From Elymus sibiricus (lineage: Eukaryota > Streptophyta > Magnoliopsida > Poales > Poaceae): a stretch of 64,000 bases of DNA. Position 1 is the first letter of the stretch. The number at the start of each line of letters is the position of its first letter. The stretch is taken from assembly GCA_039707655.1 (NCBI GenBank), contig CM077666.1, positions 300,168,166 through 300,232,165 of the forward strand, in the 5' to 3' direction. The position numbers were made by a program, and so were the translations under genes. Below are positions 11,610 to 22,709 of this stretch, piece after piece. Under the pieces are notes generated by a model. It had not been told where the DNA came from, did no database searches, and was given only the letters and a program-made list of their open reading frames with translations.

Positions 11610-12039
11610 CACTACAAAAAAACACTTCCGTGATAATACGTCTTTGTCACAGTAGGTCATGTTTTCTGTCATGCATGTACATCCGTGACAATTTTATGAC
11701 AGAATCAAGATAGTCATACCTCTGCTGTCATAGAAGTGTTCCATGACTACTGAAATTATCATCACGGAAGTGTTCACTTCCATGACGATAAATGTCGCAT
11801 CATGGAAGTGTTTTCGTCAAGGGTGACCGACACATGGCATCCACCATAACGGGTCGCCGTTAAGCTATCGGGTGCGGGTTTGGATCCGATAACCCGTTAG
11901 CAGCCCTGACCAATGGCGATTTTCCACGTGTAAATTTCTCATTCGCCGGCGGATCCATGTGTCAGCTCGGCGTTGCGACAGATGTCATCTATTCATTGGA
12001 CGGGAGACGCCAATGATATGTCCACACGTGGCACGGCCC

Positions 12040-12870
12040 AACAGTGGCCCATTTAGGTTAAAAAGGCCGGCCCAGTCAAAATAAGCGGGCCGGCCCATTT
12101 ACAGCCTAACTTCGTCTGGCCCACTTAAAAAAATGGCCCATACGAGATCTGCCAATTCGGCCCTTCAATGCCCGTTAACGATTTGACATCATTGCGGCCC
12201 ATCGTCTGTTCCAGCCCGTTAACAGCCCGCTATGTCTTTGGGCTCATTTTGCCGACCGTGGTTCTTTCGGCCTGTTAGAGGCCCATTATAGAGATGGGCC
12301 AATTTCCAGGCTGTACGTCTTTCGGCCCGTTAGAGGCCCATTATAGGCATGGGCCAAATTCCTGGCGGTACGTATTTCGGCCTTTTAGCGGTCCATTAGC
12401 AATTTGGGCTAGCTTCCAGCATGGTGTATCTTTCGGCCTGGTAACGGCCCACACCGTAGTTGGGCCATTTACATTCTGACCTGACTTTCGGCCTCTTAGC
12501 GGCCCATGTTCTCCATGGCCCAATTCTAGCCCGACATGACTTTCGGCCTGTTAAAGGCCCGTTCTGTATATGGGCCAACAGGTGGCCTGATTGGCTTTCG
12601 TCCTGTTAACGGACCGTCAAGGAAATGGGCCAAGACACAATATACGATCATTTCGGCCTGCTAGTGGCCCGTGGGCTTGTTTCCATTATAGCGGGCCTAC
12701 CTAGCGTTCGGCCTACTAACGGCCTGGTAAGAGCCCACATTACGATGGGCCCACATTCGAGGCCCAAATCCATTTCTACCATACGACGACCCATGATTGT
12801 AACGGGCCTCATATGGGAACATCTGAGCAATTATGGGGCCACGTAGATTGGGCCTGTTGGACGCCGTTTC
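12040..12870. repeat. CACTA subterminal repeat array (copy 1)
   Basis: About fourteen degenerate units of roughly 55-60 bp. Each carries TTTCGGCCTGTTA, a GGCCCA and a short spacer. Such arrays bind the transposase in characterised En/Spm elements. From 12870 to 13200 there is only AT-rich non-coding DNA with a short duplicated AACTATCCTACTCTA segment. Confidence 0.8.
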
Positions 12871-13201
12871 TACGATAGCATATATAACAACATAGAACTA
12901 TCCTACTCTAGTTCCTCAAAAAAAAAAGAACTATCCTACTCTACAATCCCCTCAAAAAAACCTACACTATACAATTTAGAGATTTAAGGCATAGAAACGA
13001 AGAATAATCCTACACTATACAATAAAGAAATTACAGCAGATTACATCCACTGGGCATCATAGTTCGCCAACAGTGATAATAAAGCGTAAACAAACAGCAA
13101 ATTACATACACAGGGCACATACAACTCATACATCATGGACGCGCATCAACACAACTTACCATTTGACTTATAATCTCTTCAGAATATAGAATTGGCCGGA
13201 T

Positions 13202-13465
13202 TCAGATAGCACAAATTTCAGTCTGCAAAATCTCCACTTTCTTCGTGGTTTCCTCAGTCTCTTGTTTCATTTTTTTGCCTGTTGCATCTTTTGTCTGCAC
13301 CTCCAATCTCAACATGTTGATTAAATCTTGAGACTCATATGCACGCTGTCTTGCCGCCTCTAGTTGACGCTCTAGAACATCAGCACATTCCAATACCAAT
13401 CCATAATCATTTGGTAACGGCAATGCCACACTGCTCTGAGAGCTTTGTGTTGATGTTAGTTTATC
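13202..13465 (-). CDS. CACTA protein, last exon (coiled coil)
   Basis: Read leftwards, the exon starts after the acceptor TTTCAG at 13466-13471 and is open to a stop at 13202. It encodes DKLTSTQ, an ALPLP motif, then a charged heptad-like helix (LERQLEAARQRAYES onward, then TEETTKKVEILQTEI) typical of a coiled coil. The same kind of exon, with ALPLP-like PLPLAES, occurs in CACTA copy 2 at 18488-18825, which supports it as the real C-terminal exon. Plant CACTA second genes (Transposase_24 type) commonly end in such a helix. The assignment to that gene is inferred. Confidence 0.6.
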   Translation of the reverse strand, partial: DKLTSTQSSQSSVALPLPNDYGLVLECADVLERQLEAARQRAYESQDLINMLRLEVQTKDATGKKMKQETEETTKKVEILQTEICAI

Positions 13466-14635
13466 CTGAAATGTTTCTGTAAGTACACATGACTACAGCA
13501 AAAATATAGTTACAACAGTGAAGCGAGCAAGACAGACTATCTTGTACATGGCAAAACAGGACTAACAATAATGCACATGTCATGAAGCATAAGCAGGTGA
13601 TATTTTAAAAAGTATAAAGATGGCAGTCTGTGCAGGCCGCATACAGAAATCTCTCTTGGCTCACCAAAGGAGCATGATGTTGGGGCCAAATCCAAAACAC
13701 AGACAGGTTACAAATTTAAACCACGCGCAGCTACTAAACATTAGATATATCTTGCGTATAAGTAAGCAAGCAGTTAGCCATTGTGTAGCTCGTATTAACT
13801 AGCTGGAACATTGTGTGCCTTGTTTCAAAAGAGTCTTAGGGAGCATAATGAACTGCATAGGGATTCATACAAACCTACTACAGCAAGCAAAACTATGCAA
13901 TCATTAGCCTCGTATAAACTAGATTGTGAGCCTCATGCAGTAATAGTTGGTTAATGGACTTCAAAGCTTCAGGAACACTTCGCCAGAGTAATGAAATGGT
14001 AAGGCATTTAATTATGTCAACTAATAGTTATACAAGTACCCTACATGAGGCAGCATTGTTTGGTCATCTAATTAACTGAGGACAAATAAAGCAATTGAAA
14101 AGAGCAATTTTGCGTGAAGCAAACAAGCAATTGAACTGTTGTGTTGGCAGCATGCATACATGCATGCCTCAATAACATCCTTGGCCTGGCTACATTTGAA
14201 TCAACTGATGTATCTTCTATATAATGGAACAAGTAATGTAACATAGTTTGCCCCCTATGAAGTATCTCAACTAGTGTGTACTCAAGATCCTAGTAATGAT
14301 AGGGAGGCTAATGATGTGAACATGCGTTTGGTTATGACATTTATGACATCGAGAACTCTACCATAGCAGGAAGGAGTTTCTCACTCTGTTCACTAATATA
14401 AGATGTTTTAGATATTTAAATGTAGAATACATCCGTACTGAAATGAGTGAACAGACACATTAAAATGTGTTTACATACATCTGATTTAGGAAAAAGTTAG
14501 AACATCTTATCTTATAATAGTGAGCGGAGGGAGTATTAATCAATGGCCCAATGACTGGGTTACAGGTGAAGAACCCTACGCAAGTACAATGTGAGACAAA
14601 TAGGATGTCCTGGTAATTGTAATACAGTGACTTAC
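13466..14635. other. CACTA intron with MITE
   Basis: Intron between the two minus-strand exons at 13202-13465 and 14636-14713. It is AT-rich with no convincing coding potential, and carries the Stowaway-type MITE at 14380-14533. Confidence 0.5.
14380..14533. mobile_element. Stowaway-type MITE (Tc1/Mariner)
   Basis: A 154-bp palindromic element. The right end is ATAATAGTGAGCGGAGGGAG followed by TA. The left end, CTCACTCTGTTCACTAATAT, is a mutated inverse of it. The arms share TAAGATGTTTTA or AACATCTTATCTTA. The CTCCCTCCGTTC-type ends and TA target are diagnostic of Triticeae Stowaway MITEs; the left TA has decayed. Confidence 0.85.
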
Positions 14636-14713
14636 CATAACTGGTTGTACAGGCTCAGTGTTGATCCTCCTTCTCTTGAAAGGCTCCTTCCTGACATCTT
14701 GTACTTGGAAATC
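14636..14713 (-). CDS. CACTA protein, internal exon
   Basis: Bounded by a good acceptor (AGATTTAG, read leftwards at about 14714) and a perfect donor (ATG then GTAAGT at 14635). It encodes about 26 residues including the basic cluster FKRRRI, a possible nuclear signal. It is too short to identify alone, but its splice sites and strand fit the exon at 13202-13465. Confidence 0.5.
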
Positions 14714-15589
14714 CTAAATCTTTGCTTCGTTGCACCCCCTATGCAAGGTGACACAAACTAGTTACAGGTCTCCTTACATGGAAGATAAATATGCATACTT
14801 TCCAGTCTCTGGGCAACACCAAAGCATGAGTTTATAACAAAACGACACCACATAATGAAACATGCCACATCTCTAGCACACACTCAAATGAGAATTTACT
14901 ATGTGTGCGCTATGTATAAACTAGGCGTACCTTCATGAACTGGACCTCCACGTACTCTTGGGGAGCCTAGTTTAGTGTACAGGTAAACCTTTATGTCACC
15001 TATGAGTTATACAAGCCCCCACTACAGCAGCCATTAGTGTTTAAATCATTGACAAGCTCCGTTAGGTCATGAACAACAAGTAATCAAAGCAAACAGTTCT
15101 AGTATGGTTGGCTGATACAAACAAGCAATTGAACACATTTGTGAGCAAATCTTGCACAACACTGAATTACATATCAAGAAAACAAGCATAGAAGGAGGCT
15201 TAAAGACCATCACTTGACTGACCAGATTTCAGAGGCATTCAAACATCATGTGCAACGTACGAACTAGCATAAACATTGCATATTTGAGATTCTATAATAA
15301 GATGCACATGTATTAGGTTATGCCATGTATGATGCCTAAATCTACTCTATACTAGGCAGGAGTGATTCATCATTGCACGCACAATTGAATTGCAGGTTAA
15401 GGACCAGTTCTTTTCCACCTTTTGAGAGCTTATTGTCAAAATAAGCCATAAAATCTCTAAAGAACTCGTTTTTGAGTTATGGGCTTGGCCTGAACTTATT
15501 TCCACCACCCATTCCTTCACAATGAGAAAAAGCTTGGGGGGGGGGGGTTGCTTCCCGTATAAGCTCACTTAAAATTGAAGGGGTATAGC
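14714..15589. other. CACTA interior, no clear coding
   Basis: AT-rich DNA upstream (in minus sense) of the 78-nt exon. No open frame with credible splice sites was seen. It contains a G run near 15537-15547 just before the hAT insertion. Confidence 0.4.
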
Positions 15590-16258
15590 CAATGTTTTTA
15601 AGGAAGTAAGGCCAGGCAAGGCGTTGGGGGGCGCCTCACTGCCTAAGCGGTAAGGCATAAGGCAAGGTGGATGCCTTAGAGAGTTCTAAGCAGCATAATA
15701 GAGTAGAATTTGGTTGGTAGGCAACTAGGCATACTGGCATACACACCTTGTAGTTGTTGCTGGTTGTAGAGCCCATATAGCATTCATCCTCTTTGCACTT
15801 TCTCTGGGTGGAGGAGCTGCTGGACAAGAGGAGGAGCCGTTGGAGAGGAGGAGGGGGCGGAGCTACCGGAAGGGATCTGCTGCAGAGGAGGAAGCAGATC
15901 TGCTGGAGAGGAGCCACTGGAGAGAAGGAGGGGGAGGAGTGTGTGTGGATTGGGGGGTTGTTTCTCTCTCTCTCTCTCTCTCCCCCCTCTTACCTGTTGG
16001 TGCCAACAACCTTTCTGTTTCCCGCCAAAACTCTGTTTCCAGCCTAAAACAGCTCCCCTGCCAGCCTGGCAAGCTAAGGCGTCCAAAATGGATTAAGGCA
16101 ACAACCTGGACGCCTAAACAGGCGCCTCGGACGCTCTAAACCTTAAGGTGGACGCCTTACGCAGGTACATAAGGCAAGCTGGACGCTTCAAGCATGCAGG
16201 GCGCCCTGACACCTAAGCGTCGCCTAGGCGACGCCTTAGGGACGCCTTAAAAACAATG
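15590..16258. mobile_element. Non-autonomous hAT-type element, 669 bp
   Basis: An exact 8-bp duplication GGTATAGC flanks it (15582-15589 and 16259-16266). The ends are inverted repeats with one mismatch: CAATGTTTTTAAGG at the left, and CATTGTTTTTAAGG on the minus strand at the right. CA-TG ends with an 8-bp target duplication are the hAT signature. Subterminal DNA repeats AAGGC and GACGCC words (GCCTTA, AGGCG) many times on both sides. The centre is GC-rich with imperfect GGAGGAG/CTGCTGGA repeats, followed by a CT dinucleotide run at 15961-15982. There is no transposase, so it is mobilised in trans if at all. Confidence 0.85.
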
Positions 16259-16766
16259 GGTATAGCTAAATGACTATGTTGTTTGCCCATATTACACTGA
16301 AAATGCCACTACTCAGGCCCGCGTCACACCCGACCCCCAAGTAAAAATTAACACACAAGAGTTCGTTCCCCGGCCCGCCCACATCTCCTCTCCCCTTTCC
16401 CCTGCCTGCAGCGCTAGAGTTCCTCCTGCGAGCCGCCACCACCGGTCCCATCTGCCCTGCTCCTCGACAATGCTCTCTCCAGCGATGCTCGATGGCCTGC
16501 GGGTAGGGCTCCATCTCCCTGGCAGCTCCTCCCTCTGGCGCTGCCCCTCACTCTGCTGGTCCCCAGCAGCTGCTCCGCTATGGTCCGTCCAATGCTCCAC
16601 TCCGGCGGCCGCCGCCCAACTACGGCCGATGCCCCACTCCGGCAGATGGCCCCTCGTTCCCCCTCCCCTCCTCCTAGGCCGTGGCCATTAGGTGCTGTTG
16701 CGGGATGAGCTCATCCAACAAGCTGAGGATCTCCTCTGATTTTTTTTCCAAATTTTCATTCTGATC
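16259..16766. other. GC-rich CACTA interior segment
   Basis: From 16310 to 16690 the DNA is GC-rich, with overlapping open frames on both strands and no recognisable domain. It may be a captured gene or 5' leader fragment inside the CACTA element. Low confidence. Confidence 0.3.
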
Positions 16767-17026
16767 TGCTATATGATGAATTGCTATGAGCTGCTGCTGC
16801 TGCTATATGATGAATTGCTGTGAGCTGCTGCTGCTGCTGTTATATGATGAATTGCTATGAGCTGCTGCTGCTGCTATATGATGAATTGCTATGAGTTGCT
16901 GTTGCTGCTATATGATGAATTGCTATGAGCTGCTGCTGCTGCTATATGATGAATTGCTATAAGCTGCTGCTGCTGCTATATGATGAATTGCTATGAGCTG
17001 CTGCTGCTGCTACTGCTACTATATGA
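16767..17026. repeat. Tandem repeat, about 33-36 bp units
   Basis: Seven or so copies of TATATGATGAATTGCTATGA followed by a variable run of GCTGCTGC. Length differences come mainly from the GCT run. The array ends exactly where CACTA copy 2 begins. Confidence 0.85.
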
Positions 17027-17439
17027 CACTACAAAAAAACCACTTCCGTGATGATACGTCTTTGTCACAGTAGGTCAAGTTTTCTGTCATGCATGTACAT
17101 CCGTGACAATTTTATGACAGAATCAAGATAGTCATACCTATGCTGTCGTAGAAGTGTTCCATGACAATACTGAAATTATCATCACGAAGTGTCCACTTCC
17201 ATGACAAAAAATATCGCGTCATGGAAGTGTTTTCGTCAAGGGTGACCGACACGTGGCTTCCAACATAACGGGTCGCCGTTAAGCTACGGGTCCGGTTTTG
17301 GATCCGATAACCCATTAACAGCCCTGACCAATGAGGATTTTCCACGTGTAAAATTCTCATTGGCCGAAGGAACCACGTGTCAGCTGGGCGTCGCGACAGA
17401 TGTCATTCCTCCAATGGATGAGACGGGCCTATGGAAATG

Positions 17440-18235
17440 TTACACGTGGCACAGCCCAACAGTGGCTCATTTAGATTAAAAAGGCCGGCCCGTTTGACTT
17501 GGTCAAAAGTTAGCAGGCCGGCCCATGGAAAGCCTATTAACGGCCTGTTCGCATACAGCCCATTTTTGGCCCGGGTACTCACGGCCCGTTATGGCCTTTC
17601 AAAATTTGGCCCAGTAGCGTCATGTGGGCCGTCCCATATGATTCCAGCCCGTTCTCAGTTTTCGGCCCATCTATGGTCCGTGACGTCTTTCGGCCCATAT
17701 GAGGCCTTTTGTATCTTTGGGCCCATTGACGGCCCGTGGTGATTCTGGCCCATCATGAATAGTAAAGATCTATGAGCCCATTTAAGGGCCCATGATTCAG
17801 TTGGGCTATTTCCAGCCGGTGTTCTCTTTCGGCCTTCTAAGGGCCCATAAATTCTTGGGCTCATTTCCGGCCCTCGATTACTTACGGTCCGTTACTGGCC
17901 TGTTATGCTAATGGGCCAAATTCAGCCCGTGGTTACAATCGGCCCGTTTGTGGTTTGTTAACCCATTTGGCTATTTTCATCCCGTCATGTTTTCCGGCCC
18001 ATTAACAACCCGTTGTACCTGTCGATAGAATTAAGCCTGTGATGACTTTTGGCCTGTTAACGACCCGTTATGCTACGGGCCCTTAAACCGACCGTTCCCA
18101 AATTGGCCCTTTTACGGCCCATATTGCGGTCCGGTTTAGCCCATGAATAGTATGGCCCATGGATCATACGGCGCGTAGGAGGCCCATGGATCGTACGGCC
18201 CGTATTTGGCCCATGGTTATTGCGACCTCTAGCAA
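17440..18235. repeat. CACTA subterminal repeat array (copy 2)
   Basis: Degenerate GGCCC/GGGCC units with CCGTTA, TTCGGCC and GGCCCA words, equivalent to the array at 12040-12870. The 18235-18487 segment is AT-rich non-coding DNA homologous to 12990-13160 (TACATCCACTGGGCATCA). Confidence 0.8.
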
Positions 18236-18487
18236 ACCGAGGAAAAAGAACTGCAGTGACTACAAGCAATAAACATGACTATAAGTAAATAAATAAGCAA
18301 GCAACTAACGCTAGGCTATTACGGCGATTACATACATTACATCCACTGGGCATCAAAGTTCGCCACCAGTGCAAATAAAGGGAACAACAAAGCAGCATAT
18401 TACAAACACTGGGCGACTAAGTTGGCCACCAGTGCAAATAAATGCGGCAGCAAAACAAGTCCAGAAATGAAACCACTTCAGAAGAGC

Positions 18488-18825
18488 TCAAGAAACGATA
18501 TCCTGGGCACCCACCATGCTGGCAAGAAGCATAGCAAGCTTATTAGCTTTCTCTTGTTTGGCGTTAAACTCCTCCAACTCTTGCTGTTGCACCAGAAAGT
18601 GTGCATCTGAATTCTGCAGTGACTTCCTCAGTCCTTCGGCTTCTTGTCGCAACACAGCTGATCGTTGTCTTTCAACTTATAGTTGAGACTCAAGAAGCCG
18701 AACTGATTCAGCCAGCGGTAGTGGCCAGTAACTCGAACACTACATCAAGGCAGGACTTTGGGGTTGTCTCACTGTCTTGAAGATAGTTTTTATCAGCTTT
18801 CTTGGAGACCAACAGGGTTGTCTCA
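18488..18825 (-). pseudogene. CACTA protein, last exon (copy 2, left piece)
   Basis: Read leftwards from the Athila insertion, the exon continues the frame from 29126-29202: DSETTLLVSKKADK, then a second DSETT. A one-base frameshift follows near the DVVFELL segment. The next frame gives PLPLAESVRLLESQL, a TAA (probably from CAA), and a charged helix (QQELEEFNAKQEKANKLA) ending at a TGA at 18488-18490. It matches the C-terminal exon of copy 1 in layout. It is broken by the retrotransposon, the frameshift and the stop. Confidence 0.6.
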
Positions 18826-20308
18826 TGATGACCCACAAGTATAGGGGATCAATCGCAGTCCTTTCGATAAGTAAGAGTGTCGAACCCAACGAGGAGCAGA
18901 AGGAAATGACAAGCGGTTTTCAGCAAGGTATTCTCTGCAAGCACTAAAAGTAGAGGCAACAGATAATTTTGATAGCAAGATAATTCGTAACAAGTAACAA
19001 GTAGTAACGGTAACAAAAGTGCAGCAAGGTGGCCCAATACTTTTTGTAGCAAAGGACAAGCCGGAACGAACTCGTATAATAAGCAAAGCGTTCTCGAGGA
19101 CACATGGGAATTTCATCTAGTCACTTTCATCATGTTTGTTTGATTCGCGTTTGCTACTTTGATAATTTGATATGTGGGTGGACCGGTGCTTGGGTAATGT
19201 TCTTACTTGAACAAGCCTCCCACTTATGATTACCCCCTCTCGCAAGCATCCGCAACTACGAAAGAAGAATTAAGATAACTCTAACCATAGCATGAAACAT
19301 ATGGATGCAAACAGCCCCTTACGGAATAGCGCATAAACTAGGGTTAAGCTTCTGTCACTCTAGCAACCCATCATCTAATTACTACTCCACAATGCCTTCC
19401 CTTAGGCCCAAAGATGGTGAAGTGTCATGTAGTCGACGTTCACACGACACCACTAAAGGAAGCACAACATACATAGCATCAAAATATCGAACGAATACCA
19501 AATTCACATGATTACTTATGACAAGAGTTCTCCAATGTCCTCAAGAACAAAAGTAACTACTCACAAATCATATTCATGTTCAAAATCAGAGGGGTATTGA
19601 AGATTATTAAGGATCTGAACATATAATCTTCCACCAAATAAACCAACGAGCATCAACTACAAGATATAATCAACACTACTAGCAACCCACAGGTACCAAT
19701 CTGAGGTTTTGAGACAAAGATTGAATACAAGAGATGAACTAGGGTTTGTGATGAGATGGTGCTGGTGAAGATGTTGATGAAGATTGGTCCTCCCACGATG
19801 AGAGGATCGTTGGTGATGTCGATGGCTTCGATTTCCCCCGCCCGAAGGGAAGTATCCCCGGTGGAATCTCAACGCCGGAGAACAAAAGTGCTCGTGCCCA
19901 GGTTCCACCTCGAGACGGTGGCGCTTTGTTCCGAAAGTCTTCTTTGTATTTTTTAGGGCAAAAGAGCCTATGTAGCAGAAGGAGGGGGCCAGACGCCAGC
20001 CAAGGGCCCCACAAAACATCAGGGCGCGCCCAGGGGGGGCCGCGCCCTGTTACCTTGTGGGCAACTGGTGGGTCCCCTCTGGTATTTATTTTCTCTAGCA
20101 TTTTTTATATATTCAATAAAAAATCTCCATGAAGTTTCAAGTCAATTGGAGCTCTGTAGAATAGGTATCTCTGATTTGGCTATTTCAGGTCCAGAATTCC
20201 AGCTGCCGGTATTCTCCCTCTTCATGTAAGCCTTGAAAATTAAGTTTCATAATGATCAAAAACATAATAAATAACAGTAGGAAATCATGATGCAAATTGG
20301 ACGTATCA
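18826..20308 (-). repeat. 3' LTR of Athila-lineage element 1
   Basis: 1483 bp, paired with 27621-29120. It contains a GC-rich inverted repeat at about 20007-20062 that can fold into a hairpin. Confidence 0.95.
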
Positions 20309-20323
20309 ACTTCCCCAAGCTTA
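20309..20323 (-). other. Polypurine tract of Athila-lineage element 1
   Basis: The minus strand reads TAAGCTTGGGGAAGT directly before the TGATACGTC start of the 3' LTR. Confidence 0.85.
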
Positions 20324-21856
20324 GACCTCGCTTGTCCTCTAGCAAAAAACCGAAATCGATAATCATGACCACATGTTTAGAGAGAGAGATGTCGATAAAA
20401 CAAAATACGGACATGAAAGCATCATGATCATTATTATAACAGCAATATAACATCATATAACTTCTCATAAATAAGTGACAATTCATTCACAAGTCTTTAA
20501 AGTATGAACCCTAAACCATATTGAAAACTAACAAACTGTGATGTCAGTCATTGAAGCAATCGCAATTCATCATATTATCAGAAAGAGTCTATGTAAGAGC
20601 TTTATTTTTAGCAAGTTCACATACTCAACTATCATTTAGTCTTCTATGATTGCTGACACTCGCGTCATACTTATGGAGCAAAAGTTTCTGTCGAACACAT
20701 AGAAAGATAGGGGCTTATAATTTCTCCTCCCAACGTATTTACCTCGAAGGTAATGTCAACAATAATAACTCATGATCACCTACATTCAACTGGATATATA
20801 TACATGGATCAATCCCCACCACAAGATGTTTGCCAAAAGAGAAAATAAAAATGGAATAGAAGAGAATACTATTGACTCTTGCATGAAAGCAAATACATAA
20901 AGTAAAAGATAGGCCCTTCGCAGAGGGAAGCAGAGGTTGTCATGCGCTTTTTGCTTTTGGATGTGCAAGCGCTTAATGTAAAGGAACGTCACTTTATTGT
21001 GCCCCTTGTGATAGCGACCTTTATTATGCAGTCTGTCGCTTTTATTGCTCCACCATCACAAAATCGTACAAAGCTTATTTTCCCTTACAATAAAAGTTCA
21101 TACATATTTAGGAGCAATTTTTATTGCTTTTGCACCAATGACAACTTACTTGAAGGATCTTATTCAATCCATAGGTAGATATGGTGGACTCTCATGGCAT
21201 GAAACTGGGTTTAAGGTTTTGGATGCACAAGTAGTATCTCTACTTGGTGCGGATTTTTGGCTAGCAAAGATAGGGGGCAAACACCACATGTTAGAGGATC
21301 AAAAACAATATAACTTATATGTGAATATAAGCAAACATAACCCATTACGATGTCTTCCTTGTCCAACGTCAACTAATTGACATAGAATATTTGATGGGGG
21401 CTCACAATAATAAAAGATGTCCAAGATAGTGTATTTATATGTGAAACCTCTCTTCCTTTATTACTTTTTCATGAATTGCTACAATGACCAATGCTATGTT
21501 TGTCAACTTCCAACAAGTTTTATCAATTATACTTCTTTTATGTGAAGTCATCAGTCCCCATGGGATTAGCATATGATCCTTTTTTCTTTTTTTTCTTTTG
21601 ATTGAAACGTAAAAGTAAAGAAGCAAAAGCAAACTACTCTTTATTATATAACTCTCACACTCGATTACATAGATAGATGGATCACAAAGCAAACACTCAA
21701 AGCTATATCATACTAATATTTTATTCCTCTAAATCACGAAATAACTAAGGATCGAACTAAGATAGATAATGATGATGAAAAAGTGATGGTGATACGATAC
21801 CGGGGCACCTCCCCCAAGCTTGGCACAAGCCAAGGGTGGTGCCCATACCCATGTAC
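20324..21856 (-). other. 3' internal non-coding region, element 1
   Basis: AT-rich DNA between the 171-residue frame and the purine tract. It is homologous in opposite orientation to about 59.2-60.6 kb of the second Athila-lineage element, for example around 20900-21300 against 59640-60010. No credible gene. A second AAGCTTGGGGG tract on the minus strand lies near 21812-21825. Confidence 0.6.
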
Positions 21857-22372
21857 TCAATTCTCCTTCTTGGGTGATGGTGGTGATGGTGAGGTGGTGG
21901 GCTTGTCCTCCGTCTTCCAAGTCATAGGCTCTCCATCATAAAAGGACGAACGTGTTTCCGGAGTCCTAAAATTTGCAGCTAAACTCATACCTTTGAACTT
22001 GGCCTCATAATCAAAATTTTGGTTTTGTAGATCATATATTTGGGCCTGAAGATAATCAATCCGATCATTGAGCTTGAAGATGACGTCCCCAATATTCTTG
22101 CCGTCCACCTTGTGCTCATGGATGAATTCCGTGATCATGGAGTGGTTAGCATAAAGTCTGCGCTCCACCATGCCCTGGCACTTGAACATCTCCTGTTCCA
22201 CCGCTTCCAGCCTGGCCTTCTCGCTCTCGGTCTTCTTAGGTCCTTGAACGTCCCGGATGTGGAGCACCCCCTCACGCATCTCAATGGCTTGAGGGTGCTT
22301 CATCACCTCCGGTAGGTACGGATTGATGACCTTCTCATAGAACTTGTCATTGGACGAGCTTGGAGACGTCAT
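21857..22372 (-). CDS. Extra coiled-coil ORF downstream of pol, 171 residues
   Basis: Intact from the ATG at 22372 (MTSPSSSNDKFYEKV) to a stop at 21857. The middle (KTESEKARLEAVEQEMFKCQ, then a helix with IDYLQAQIYDLQNQN) is strongly helical and heptad-like. The C-terminus is Pro/Ser/Lys-rich. Proteins of this type recur next to Athila-lineage elements in wheat gene sets as hypothetical proteins. It occupies the place where some Athila elements have an env-like gene, but it has no signal peptide or membrane segment, so it is not called env. Function unknown. Confidence 0.65.
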   Translation of the reverse strand: MTSPSSSNDKFYEKVINPYLPEVMKHPQAIEMREGVLHIRDVQGPKKTESEKARLEAVEQEMFKCQGMVERRLYANHSMITEFIHEHKVDGKNIGDVIFKLNDRIDYLQAQIYDLQNQNFDYEAKFKGMSLAANFRTPETRSSFYDGEPMTWKTEDKPTTSPSPPSPKKEN

Positions 22373-22709
22373 GGCGACCTAGATCTGTCAGAAAAATAGC
22401 CCGAAACAAGAACAGAGGAGAAACTTGCGATACAGTGGTCAAAACATACGGGAGTATATATAAAGAATTTTTATCTTGCAAAACAAGCATACGGAAAGAA
22501 AACGGAGTCGGGAAGGCACACGTGGGGCCCACAAGGCATCAGGGCGCGCCCCAGGGGGGTGGCCGTGCCCTGTTGCCTTGTGTGCACCCTGTGGGTCCTC
22601 TCGGCTGTTTCTTATTTTTGTAATTTTTCTAATATTCCAAAACTGACAGAAATAATTTTTATGGAATTTTTGAGTCGGTTTACTTATCGTATCACATACC
22701 TACCCCTTT
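22373..22709. other. Intergenic segment with internal GC hairpin
   Basis: Separates the pol end from the 171-residue frame. It contains a GC-rich inverted repeat (22523-22585) nearly the same as the one in the LTRs: CACAAGGCATCAGGGCGCG against GCCCTGTTGCCTTGTG. Confidence 0.65.

Larger units (their letters stand above)
11610..17026. mobile_element. CACTA transposon, left end and part of body (copy 1)
   Basis: It starts with CACTACAAAAAAACACTTCC. Within the first 170 bp are short inverted repeats around CACTTCC/GGAAGTG. A long array of GGCCC-type subterminal repeats follows, then minus-strand coding exons. This is the standard layout of a plant CACTA (En/Spm) element. The three bases before it (AAG) are a candidate target duplication. 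No matching right end (TTTGTAGTG) was found by eye, so the right limit given is only where copy 2 begins; copy 1 may be truncated there or may continue beyond copy 2. Confidence 0.8.
17027..18825. mobile_element. CACTA transposon, left end and part of body (copy 2)
   Basis: It begins CACTACAAAAAAACCACTTC and follows copy 1 closely through the subterminal inverted repeats, the GGCCC array and the start of the 3' untranslated region. It lies in the same orientation as copy 1. The body is interrupted at 18825/18826 by the Athila-lineage element and resumes at 29126. A right end was not found; the interior probably extends to about 34013 and then 47535-48000. Confidence 0.8.

Noticed and set aside
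21857..22372. Envelope-like gene in the Athila element
   Set aside because: No signal peptide, membrane span or cleavage site; the protein is a soluble coiled coil.
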